Source of the DNA: Amylostereum areolatum
Taxonomy: Eukaryota; Basidiomycota; Agaricomycetes; Russulales; Stereaceae
Assembly (NCBI GenBank): GCA_012932865.1
Contig: SAXG01000009.1
Span: 1,101,163-1,165,162, forward strand
Direction of reading: 5' to 3'
Length of the DNA stretch: 64,000 nt
Of this stretch, positions 35,529-45,644 are shown piece by piece. The stretch's first letter is position 1, and each line of letters begins with the position of its first letter. Position numbers and translations under genes: made by a program. The notes below the pieces were generated by a model. That model ran no database searches. It was given only the letters and a program-made list of their open reading frames with translations, and had not been told where the DNA came from.

Positions 35529-37509
35529 TCAAGGATGCAACAGGACCTTCGTGTACCCGTCGATACGCTTATCAAATTTGTCATAAGCATCTTTAGCGTC
35601 GTCGAGAGGCAGGCGGTGTGAGACAATGAAAGAGGGTTTGGCGATGCCGGCGATGATCAGGTCGCGCAGGTAGCGGTTGTGTTTCTATTGACGAATAAGA
35701 GAAGGAAATAAGGAACGATAAAATTTTGACGAGCCTTGACACTGCATTGGCCGGCACCGATGTGAAGACCCTTCTGAAAAACTTTGCCTGGGGAAAGTTG
35801 ACAAGTTAGCATATGATGGAGAGGGCTCGCCATGGGACTCACCGAAAGGCAGCGAGAGGTATCCACTGGAAAAAATCGCCGTTAAAGCGCCAAGGACATG
35901 ACGAAAAAAGGAAAGGCGTACTTAGCGCGACCAGAGTCGGAGACGCCGGGGTCTTGGGGAATGTAGACGCCAGGTATCCCGATGCCACCGGCAGCACGCA
36001 CAACTTCGAAGAGACCTTCGAGAACGGCACTCGGCTGCTCCGTTTTTCCGTCTGCACCTTGGGCTTGGTATCCCACGGCTAAAGGTCGACGATTGATAGA
36101 TGAAGAAAGACTGTAGCGCGAGACGAAACGAACCGTCAACACCGCGGTCGACTTCGAGACTGCAACCACACATCAGCATTGTATAGATGTCGCATTCGAA
36201 GGAAAACTCACCCGCCGCGCAATTTCTTTACTTGCTCTGCGGGGTCTCCCTTGGTGAAATCGATAGGAATACATCCAATTGTCTTAACAAGCTGAAGGCG
36301 TTCTGGGACGCGGTCAACAACATAGATTTCGGAAGCGCCCCTGATATGGGCAGAGTGAGCAGCCATGAGGCCGACAGGCCCTGCGCCAAAGATCGCGATG
36401 GATTCCCCAGATTTGAACCCCTTCGTAGACGTGGATGGTGAGTGACGATCCACGCACTATACAGGAATTGGATGGAACAGCGTACTGATAGTTCAACTCC
36501 ATCCCAACCCTATGGGAGGAGTTGACATGTATCAGTACGGATCATCAGGAGCAAATACAAGGATGCATGCCGTAGGGAAAACATCGGACAAAAGAGCAAA
36601 GTCGTCTTCGTGCTCCGTTCCCGGAGGAAGCTTCAGGGCGTTGAAGTCCGCGAAAGGGACACGGACGTATTCCTAGACATCGACCAATGAGGAAAACCGT
36701 GCAAGGAAAGTGAAAAGATTAGTTGTCCACCGCTTGACCGCCTCGATAGGGTCCCATCATAGCATACCTGAAGCCATGAGCGCAGAGTCACCGTAGTGCG
36801 GAGAAACACTCACCCGTAGGCACTACGGGGGTTTACGCGTCACGGTTCAGAATTGTCAGCGGATTACAAGGGGGTCCAGACTTACCCTCCAACCTGAATG
36901 GCACGCTGGTCAGTAGAGGATAACCAACAACCTGGGGTGGAGTGCACTCACAGCGCCTGGATTAACTTGCAAGCAAAGTGCCGTATCGCCTTCTTCGCAG
37001 TTGCGGCAATGGCCGCATGCCACATTGAATGGCAATACGACACGATCGCCCTTCTTCAGAGTCTACGAAGAGGTTGGTCAACAAGAACCGTGGAAGGGAT
37101 ATTCAACCAAACTGTGACAGCTGTCCCGATCTCGTCCACAATTCCCATGCTGCGATGAGAGAAGTTAGAGGGGGGAGCGAGTTATTTGGAGAAGACCGTA
37201 CATCTCATGGCCAAATACCATGCCTGAATCGATGGGCGTGCGGCCTTCGTACATGTGGAGATCACTACGAAGAGTTGCCAGAGTTTGAGTTATCCTCCCT
37301 CGGTACAGATTGGGGACACACCTTCCACAAATACACGTAGTGGTGACTGTCGTACTAGGTGATTAGCAAAAGGGCGAGAGGTTAAACACAGACATAAGGA
37401 AAGCACCCTTCAAGATGGCGTCGTTCGGATGCTCGAGTTTTGCCTTGTCGACCTGATGTACATCGACCTGGAACGGTCCGGAATAAACAACTGCGCGCAT
37501 TTGTGACAT
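35529..37509 (-). CDS. Zinc-dependent dehydrogenase, glutathione-independent formaldehyde dehydrogenase type
   Basis: Medium-chain zinc dehydrogenase. The start is MSQMRAVVYSGPFQVDVHQV. The catalytic-zinc region is CICGSDLHMYEGRTPIDSG and VFGHE, and the structural-zinc loop is VACGHCRNCEEGDTALC. GGQAEYVRVPFADFNALKLP and DVFPTGWDGVELS follow. The Rossmann motif is SIAIFGAGPVGLMAAHSAHI, with Asp of YVVDRVPERL suggesting NAD. The end is KRIDGYTKVLLHP. Family members oxidise formaldehyde or other short aldehydes and alcohols without glutathione; the substrate here is not determined. About ten introns are present, one of them GC-AG (36570-36510). A TATA box lies at 37577-37584 and a dispersed repeat copy about 200 bases upstream. 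No frame break was found in the parts checked. Confidence 0.9.
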
Positions 37510-37576
37510 GTTGGTTCGACTGGTAGGAAAAAGATTAGGAAGAAAGGAGGTGAACTCCCCGAGGATTTACGCGGGG

Positions 37577-37584
37577 TTTATATA
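37577..37584 (-). promoter_or_regulatory. TATA box of the dehydrogenase
   Basis: On the minus strand TATATAAACC occurs 68 bases before the ATG at 37509. Confidence 0.6.
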
Positions 37585-37706
37585 GCGTTGACCATTGAAG
37601 TATCAACTTGACCCGGTTAGCCCTAATGCGTCAGAGGTGTGGGGACGATGACGACAATGATGATGGCGAAGCGGGAGGTCCAACTCTGTCATGGAAGAAT
37701 TAGGAC

Positions 37707-37749
37707 TAGTCTCCGTGGCTGACCTTACTCAGAAGACAGTCGTTCTGAG
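37707..37749 (-). repeat. Dispersed repeat, copy 3
   Basis: On the minus strand it reads CTCAGAACGACTGTCTTCTG then AGTAAGGTCAGCCACGGAGACTA in continuity. The left block contains the inverted pair CTCAGAA / TTCTGAG around CGACTGTC and could fold as a hairpin. It lies upstream of the minus-strand dehydrogenase in the same orientation. Confidence 0.7.
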
Positions 37750-39341
37750 TATAAGGTCTGCATCAATTTCAAGGGATCTCGCGGGACGGAAAAATAGCCA
37801 TTTTAGGACGGCGCGAAAGGCTCTCTCGAGCGCTGGAGAGCCAATCAAATTCATTTATGTCATGGTTTGCTCGTCATGCGGATGACCTCCTCTGGCTGAG
37901 CTCTGAAACGGAGACAGTGGTGGATAGTTTAAATAAATTCTGTGAGCAGCACCTGTGCATCGCATCAGATATGCATATAAAGGGAATGCTAACAGTGCTC
38001 TTGCGGCAGTGGGGTAGCAGGCTGGACACGAGCTACAAGCTGATTATTTAAACTACTAGTACTTACACTGCTGGCATGAGCTACCGGGCTGGACTTCGAT
38101 AAGTACATCGACCGCGAGATAAACGGGTATGTAAATATGTTGTGAACAAGGTTTGTGCTGCACGGTAAGAACAGAAAGACGGCATATGTTCTACTTCAAT
38201 ACCGAGGCCGCACCACCATAAGTTGTAGCCATGGTAGGCCAGCTAAGCATTGTTTGTGGAAGGTCATAGACGGACAGCTGTCAGATAGTGGATGTCGTCA
38301 ACATGAAAACTGGTGTAGGCCGTAACCACCGACCTCGTACCGCTTCATGAGCATCACCGGTGTTTTCGACTTTTCGTGTCGCTGCCATTCGCTGTCGCAG
38401 GTCGCACTGTCACCCATCATGTTGCATGATATACGATCCGCAAATGAGGCATACATCCTGCACAGAAATTCAGCATCCAAGGCTGTCAGAAATGCAACCA
38501 CGAGCTCTTGCACAACGCATAATGCACGCACTGTACTTATAAATGAGCACCAGTGGCCGCCTTGCACCACTGAGCATGACAACTGACCTTCTGAGCAAAA
38601 GCACTCAATGATAAAGCCGTGTCAGTGTATATTGCACTCGACATCGGCAATTCGAGAGCAAAGTCACAGTGCAACGACCGTCGACGTGCGCGAGCCGTCA
38701 ATGTGATGATGCGATAGGTATGACATGAAGGGACATCCAAAAAAGGCTATTTTCCCGTCCAGCCAAACCCCTTGAAATTGATGTAGCCTAAATTAGGACG
38801 TTCGATCCCTTGCCTACGTGAGCTACGTTCCATGGGGGTGGGCACATGGAATTTGACTGTGGAACTTGACTATTAGTATTACAACGTGTGGATGGATCAC
38901 CGGGTGACTTGGAATCTTGGACGGTCTGAGGCTTGGCTCAGGTTGGCGTCGACGCGTCGTCACATCTGGACGCGTTCCCACGTGACGAGAAGCAGCAAGA
39001 TTGGTCTCGAACTCTCGGCTGGCGCTGATGTGCTGCCAGTGGTTTCAAGTGAGGAATCTTGATGACGATCGCCCGGGCCTTGTTGAGCCCTGCTTGGCTT
39101 GCTTATGGATGTGGGTGCGTGACGACGGGAAACGAGGGTTGTGGGTGATATGCTGGACAATGAGAGAAAACCAAGTGACATTCGGGGCAACTTCAACGAT
39201 GAGGACGACGAGGAGGGGGGTGAGCTGAGGTGGGTGGGGGCGGAAGCGGAAGAGAAGAGGAGATTGGAGCGGCGGAAGAGAAGGCTTACGTGATGTGTGC
39301 TGCGTGGATAAATTCCAAAAAACACGCGGGTGGTCCGAGCG

Positions 39342-39349
39342 TTATAAGG
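39342..39349 (+). promoter_or_regulatory. TATA box of the GPI protein gene
   Basis: TTATAAGG followed by AACCTCCC, about 90 bases before the ATG at 39434. The CCTCCC context resembles the propeller A and B promoters. Confidence 0.5.
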
Positions 39350-39433
39350 AACCTCCCGCGCGTCGTCTGCTTCGTCCCCCCCTCCTTCATATCTTCTCTC
39401 TCCCCACCGCCTTTGCCCGCGCCTCTTTTCACA

Positions 39434-40361
39434 ATGAAGTCCACCGTCGCCGCCGCCTTCCTCTTCGCCCTCGGTGCTTACGCCCAGTCCATCACCCTCA
39501 ACACCCCGTACGTCCTCCCTCCACACACACACTCCCATGACAACCACTTACACTTTTCTACTCAGCTCTGGCTCGACTCCCGCCATCCAATGCCAGATCT
39601 ACCAGGTCACTTGGACTGGTGGAACCGGTGCGTGATTTTCCTTTTCCTATCCGGCCCGTCCTAACGGTCTTGTCCTCTCCAGCTCCCTTCAGCCTTCGGT
39701 AGGCTCCTTCCCGTCTTTTCTCTCACGGTTCACTTCATAACCATTCATTTCTCTCAGTCTGAACGATGGAGCCCAGAACTTCATCAAGGAGATTGCTAGC
39801 AACGTTCAGAGCTCTCCCTTCGCCTGGACCGTGGACCAAGCCCAAGGTTAGTCCTGTCTACTGTACTTGTGCCTACCTCGTACTGAAGAAGGCGGTTTCC
39901 AGGAACCAGCGTTGGCCTCGTCATCAACGATGCTCAGGGTAACAACGGTGCTACCGCTCCCTTCACCATCGAGCCCAGCTGTAAGCCTCTATGTTCGCCT
40001 TCTTGTCGTTCTTTCCTTATCTCTCTTGCCATTTCCAGCCGACACCAGCTGCTTGAACGGGGGATCAGCCTCCTCAGCATCTGGCGCATCGTCAGCCTCC
40101 GACGCTTCCACTTCTGCTGCCGCGTCTGCCGCGAGCTCTGCCTCCACCGCCGCCGCTTCGACCGCTTCCAGCGTCGCAGCCAGCGTGTCGTCCGCCGTTG
40201 CTTCAACCTCCCGTGCGGCGACATCCACCCGCGCTTCCGCCTCCGGCTCCGCTTCCGGCGCTGCCTCCAGTGCCAGCACCACCGCTAACGCCGACGTTTC
40301 CCTCCGCGTTTCCGGCGCTCTCGGTGCCATCGTTGCAGGTGCTATCGCTCTCATTGCTTAA
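39434..40361 (+). CDS. Ser/Ala-rich GPI-anchored protein with Kre9/Knh1-like N-terminus
   Basis: Secreted cell-wall or membrane protein. The signal peptide is MKSTVAAAFLFALGAYAQS. The N-terminal Kre9/Knh1-type domain includes QCQIYQVTWTGGTAPFSL, LNDGAQNFIKEIASNVQ, SSPFAWTVDQAQGTSVGLVI and NDAQGNNGATAPFTIEPS. A low-complexity Ser/Ala/Thr region follows, a likely site of O-mannosylation. The hydrophobic tail SGALGAIVAGAIALIA with small residues before it fits a GPI-attachment signal. Five introns are present, including a very small exon (CTCCCTTCAGCCTTCG) between the second and third. The family is widespread and multicopy in Agaricomycetes; its precise function is unknown. Joints are frame-consistent. 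Confidence 0.87.
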
Positions 40362-42958
40362 GCGCCCTAGCCAAAATTAGAGCGAGGAGGTGGGTAGCAT
40401 GCACGGCCTGGGATTGTCAACCACGTATGCTGGACTGTCGACCGTAGACGTTGTCGTTTCCGCTCTTTCAACTGTTTCGGATGAACGCTTACTTCCTTCG
40501 GTGTCGTCGCTGTGTGTACGAGCGCGAGACTTTCGATTTTTTTGTTGTTATAATACGATCGGTGATTTAGTTGCCACTCTTCCTTTCATTGTGTCCAATA
40601 TACCTGATGTCGCCCCCGTGCGACTTCCCTTAGCCCACGTCCGAACCTTTAGTGAGAGAGGATGGTTGGCATGTGATTCATATTGGGGTGTTGTTTCCAT
40701 ACCATGCAGCATTTATCAGAAGTACAACGTCTCTGGTCATGGTTGGCGTCAGTGACGGGAGTCTCAATATTGTCGCTCCGGTGCGTTGCGCATTCAAGCT
40801 TCAGCCTGTGCACGGGCCATCCCCAAGACTGAACTGGATATTCTTAGCAAGACCATCAAGGTATCACAAGCTGTATTTTTGTCACGGTGGGGCAGCCACT
40901 ATTAGCACAAAGTCGACAAATGGGAGATCGTGGGGAAGTGGACAAGGTCCACATATGACGCCCGACAACGCGCTCCTATGATAAGTGATGCTGGTCAGTA
41001 AATCCGACGACTTTGGCCAGTGGTTTGGCATTGTGCAAACGCAAGCTGTGAAAAGCGTTCCTATTACTCTGCCAGATCCTCCGTGGGGTGGACGTGATAG
41101 TTAGTGAGTGCTGGCACGGAACGAAGCATGGTGACAGAGCTACTGCGGAAGGAGGAACGACCGAAAAGGCGCCACCCAGCGCGCGATGGTGTAGACTAGA
41201 AGTCTAGAATGAAGACGGAGGGTTTCTCGACGAGTCGATGACGAATGGCCACGCCCATGCCGCTTCGGCGAATCGGCGTGCATGCCCCCCAACATGCAAT
41301 TGCGTTGTTCTTGCTTGGTTCTTGCATAGAGGGTTCGCCCAGACCACTGTTGAAACTTGAATTATAGGATGTATCTGAGGTCGGCTAGATTTTCTGTCAT
41401 TGCAAGCTGCCGAACATGGACATGGAATTGAAGTGTACAGTGAACGCAGAAGTCCAAGGAACCGAGCGCGCGAAGAAGTGAATGGGCCCGGATGTCGCGG
41501 GACCGATGGCAGATAATAGACCATCTACATACGTACGTTCGGTGAATAAGTAGCTCGAGCCGAGCCATAAGAGGCGACTGAACGAACAGCTGCTGCAACT
41601 TGGCGGATCCGAGCTGTTTTTCTGAGACAACGGGTTTGTTCCAAAGGGCCCTCGAGTGCTGAGCGCTGAGCGGCAGGGCCTTCCGGATAGACAGTGTCCG
41701 CAAAGAAGGATCCATTGGTTGGTAGGCGGCTATGGTATGCTACCGGGATATTTTAATACTGATGATATCCACAGACATGATGAGAGGGATTTCGGCTGAC
41801 CATTGTTCACAAGACACAATTGGAACGGCGCGGGCGCAGGATCATTGGACAGGCTGAAGGGGTAGACAATCGGCACAATCCAGGCATCAATTCCGACTTT
41901 CTCCACTGAGGGAAAGTATTTGACCAAGCAAGAGCATATAGTGGCGTTCTTGAAGTCAAGAATGCCGCTGACCAGGCCAGTAAAGGCTGATTTTCTTGAA
42001 CGAGAAATGATTCTGAGCGAGAAATGAGGCAAAAGGTCACGCAGAAAGTGAGCTTGGAGATACAGCAGCCTCAGATAGACTGGGGGAAAGCGGAAAACCG
42101 ACACAAGAATATGCGTGCTAGCAACCATTTGGGGGGGCTGAATATGATGAGCGGGGACCAAGTGTGAGCAGAGAGTGTCGAGCAGTGAGAGAAGGAGAAG
42201 AACAGCTGGGATGCGCGAAGCGCCCGCTCATCGGGCCGGCGGATCCCGACCACGTCAACGGGGAAACCCAGGCTTCCGACTCTGAGAAGTGTTGACGAAT
42301 TATCTCGTCTGCCTCTGGGAGACTACTCTCGAGTCTCTTCTGTCAACCAGGCATCCTTCTCTCAACCAAACCAAAGTTATCGTCTAATTTTCTCGCCATA
42401 TCTCCCGGAATACACGTTTTTACTTCAACTGCCTGGCTTAGAGCTGCCCGTCGGTTGTTTAGACACATCCAGTCGTAAAACCATCTCAGATTTTTTGAGG
42501 TCCAAGCGCAGCTTATTGGCCCCCCTACCCTGTTGCCTGCAGGCGCCTGCGTTAAACGGTGGGACTGACTTGCGGTTAATTGTCCCATGACTCTTCCCCA
42601 CATCCGTCACGGCCAACGAACAGTCAAATGATTCAGATCCACGAAGATATTCCGGATGTCGCTCCCGCGACCGGTCTTTCCCCGCTAACGTTGCCCTCAG
42701 CAGCCCCCAGCCTCCCACACCGTTCCTCCGCTTCCCTTCGGACCCTTCTATTACCCCAGGCTTTACCCCGCACTCCACCCTTTCGTCCCTGACGAGCAAC
42801 ATGCGCCCGCTGAGCCGCTTTCCTCTTTTCTTACTGATCGATCTTCAATGGCCTGCTCACTATATAGACGTCTTCTCATCGCAAGACCCTGCCCTTTTGC
42901 CGAGCACGCGTTGACTTCCTCTGTTTCTTCCCCTTGAGGTCCCCCCGTCCTCTTGGAC
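40362..42958. other. 2.6 kb region without a supported gene
   Basis: The longest gene-poor stretch in the window. Several overlapping minus-strand frames (41.2-41.7 kb and 41.7-42.3 kb) and plus-strand frames (40.4-41.0 kb) exist, but none has a recognisable domain, signal peptide with splice support, or conserved motif. The right end (42.6-42.95 kb) is pyrimidine-rich with TATATAG at 42861 and should be the sugar transporter promoter. No terminal repeats of a transposon were found. Confidence 0.5.
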
Positions 42959-45532
42959 ATGGCTCCCACCGTCCCCGAGTGGACCATAGCCGATTTCATC
43001 CACCGTGGCTACTGGTGGCGAAACCGAGGCTCGTTCCGATCGTTTTTCCCTACCCCTGAGTCCCGTCACTGATCCTGCAGACTACTCTAGGTATTCTCCT
43101 CTTGAATCTATACATCGTTGTTCCCATCCTCTCGGCCACCGTCAACGGCTATGACTCGTCCCTCGTCAATGGTACACACTGTACCTAACCGGGATTTTTT
43201 TTCATTCCTCACGCGTATTAGGTCTCCAAATCCTTCCCGCATGGCAGGACAGCTTCAACGACCCTCACGGCCGAGCCTTAGGTTTGCCAGCACTCTCATC
43301 GTCTTCCTGCATTTTTATATATCTCTCTAGGTCTCATTAACGCCGCCCAGATGATAGGTGGCCTCGTTGTATGTCCTTCGATCAAGCTTCCCCGCACAAC
43401 TTACGCATCTACTCCAGGGCTTGCCCTTCACCCCCTTCTGCTCTGACCGGTTCGGCCGACGGGCGACGCTGTTCGTGGGCGCAATCCTCATGTTAGGAGG
43501 CGTCGCGACTCAAGCGCTCTCCCGCACGACGTCTCAATTCATCGGCGCACGCACACTCAGTCCGTGCCTCGCCACATCTTCTTCGTTATCTGACTAACAC
43601 CGTCACAGTCGGATGTGGTTTAACCTTTGAAGTGAACGCAGCGCCGTTACTCATCCTCGAGCTCGCGTACCCAACACAGGTAAGATCGCCTCCGTGTACG
43701 CGTGCGAGACAGGCCAATCATATTGACCATACGTCACAGCGCGGGAAGATCACCTCCATTTACAACTCGCTCTGGTATGTCGGAAGCATTGTCGGTACGA
43801 ACGCCCGCTCTGCCTGCGCTGATCGCATCGTCTTACTTCCGAGCTCTACAGCCGCTTGGATCTGTTTCGGCGCATATAACGGCGCGGAGAACTCGATCTG
43901 GTCGTGGCGAATACCTACAATCGTTCAAGCCCTTGGCCCACTTCTACAACTTGGGTTGATCTGGTATAACAACGGCGACTCTCCTCCGCGGACATTATCT
44001 AACATCCAGTCCCAGGTTCATTCCCGAAAGTCCGCGGTGGCTCATTTCCACTGGAAGAGTGCGCGAACACCTTTCCCCCGTGCATTTGACTCTGACACTC
44101 CATTGCAGGAAAGCAAGGCTGCCCATATCCTCGCAAGGTTTCATGCCAATGGATTTGATGAGCGCGACCCGCTTGTCGTATTTGAGATGGCCCAAATCCG
44201 CCACGCCCTTAAGATGGAGAGGGATATTTCGGAGGGTTCATCCTTCATATCCCTCTTCAAGACGCCGGGAAACCGGAAGCGGTTGCTCATCATCGTCGGG
44301 ATCGCAGCGTTCTCGCAGTGGAGGTGAATGTTGGACCTCGGTTTCTGAACTCGGTGCTTATGTCTTTTGTTTTCCAGCGGAAATGGGCTCGTCTCGTACT
44401 ACATCAACCTCGTTCTCGAGGGTGTAGGCATAAAAAGCACATCTACGAAAGCTGCTATCAACGGCGCATTGCAAGTACGTCCGTCGGAAGCTCTAGCACT
44501 TTGGCGGACCTGACCTAGGAGTAGGTTTGGAATCTGGCTGCCGCTTTAACTGGCGCATTTCTTGTTGACAAGCTGGGTCGAAGAACACTCTTTATCATCT
44601 CCAACACCGGAATGCTTATCAGCGAGTCGCCTTATTATCCGACGTCTTGCTGCGACCCTGACTTGGACGGGTAGCTTTCAGTATTTGGACGCTGACCACC
44701 GCTCTCGTTAACACCATCAACTCCACAGCAGCGGCCAAAGGTAAGCGTATTGTACTTCAAAGTTATCTGTCACGCTGACGTACGGAACAGCCACCGTTCC
44801 TTTCATTTTCGTGTTCTATCTATTTTACGACATCGCCTATGCACCTATGCTCATCGCCTACACCCTTGAAATACTGCCGTATGCTATCAGGGCGAAGGGC
44901 TTCGCCGTGATGGTATGGACCTTCTGCGTGCATCTCTTCTCCGGGGAAGCCTGACTAACATTGGCAGAACTTGACCGTTTCACTAACTCTGGCTTTCAAC
45001 CAATTCGTGAACCCGTGGGCCCTCGACGCGATTGGCTGGAAATACGTCAGTCCTTCTACTACGAAACAATCCAATGCAGGTGCCTCTGACGGAGTTCTAC
45101 CAGTACCTCGTCTATTGCGGATGGCTCGGGTTTGAACTCATCTTCGTGTGGTTCTTCATCATTGAGACCAGAGGTGTGGCATGCTCTCCTTCCTCTAGCC
45201 GTTCATATGCTCACATCCATGTCACCTACCCGTTAGGCCGCACTCTTGAAGAGACGGCCGTAATATTCGACGGAGACGAAAAGCCCGCGGAGATCGAGCA
45301 ACGGGGTGGTGAGGCGGCTACCATGACGATGAGCCGCGCGTTCGAGTTTTCCCCCGACCCATTCATGACGATGGAGCCCCTGCGCACATCACAGGAGGAA
45401 AAGTCGATGGCAATAGGCTCGTACGAGACGTACGAGCTGCGGCGGGCGTCGTCAAGCGTTGAAGGGGACAGAGACTGGGACCTTCCAATAAACGGGAAAG
45501 GGCAAGACAGCGGTGTTCCTGTAGCGATATAG
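42959..45532 (+). CDS. MFS sugar transporter (hexose/lactose permease-like)
   Basis: Twelve-helix sugar/proton symporter family protein of the plasma membrane. Diagnostic loops are DRFGRR after helix 2 (SDRFGRRATLFVGA), PESPRWLIS after helix 6, DKLGRRTLF after helix 8 and ETRGRTLEETAVIFDG after helix 12. Helix motifs include VVPILSATVNGYDSSLVNG, LPAWQDSFNDP and VGCGLTFEVNAAPLLILELA. PESPRWL appears only after removing the intron that starts GTATAAC. About fourteen introns are present, one with a GC donor (44632-44674). The first exon (MAPTVPEWTIADFIHRGYW) is plausible, but its joint to LGILLLNLYIVVPIL is not resolved. A cytosolic acidic tail follows (EIEQRGGEAATM to GQDSGVPVAI). It is convergent with the alpha-amylase gene. 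The sugar transported is unknown. Confidence 0.9.
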
Positions 45533-45644
45533 CGAGGACAATGCATGTACTATCACTTTTTCTGAGTTCAAGCTTGTATGTATCAATATGTGTATTTGAT
45601 TACTCGGTACACAAAAACGCGACAACCTCACCACCTAGCTATCG

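Larger units (their letters stand above)
37510..39433. other. Long intergenic region
   Basis: About 1.9 kb between divergent genes (dehydrogenase - and GPI protein +), with the dehydrogenase promoter and dispersed repeat copy 3 at the left. Short open frames on both strands have no motif or splice support, and no tRNA-like cloverleaf was found. Confidence 0.5.

Noticed and set aside
38800..38830. GTTCGATCCC resembling a tRNA T-loop / B box
   Set aside because: The flanks do not pair as a T-stem and no acceptor or anticodon stem can be built.
41204..42253. Several minus-strand frames of 60-145 codons
   Set aside because: No domain, no spliced continuation and no promoter; they overlap one another in different frames.
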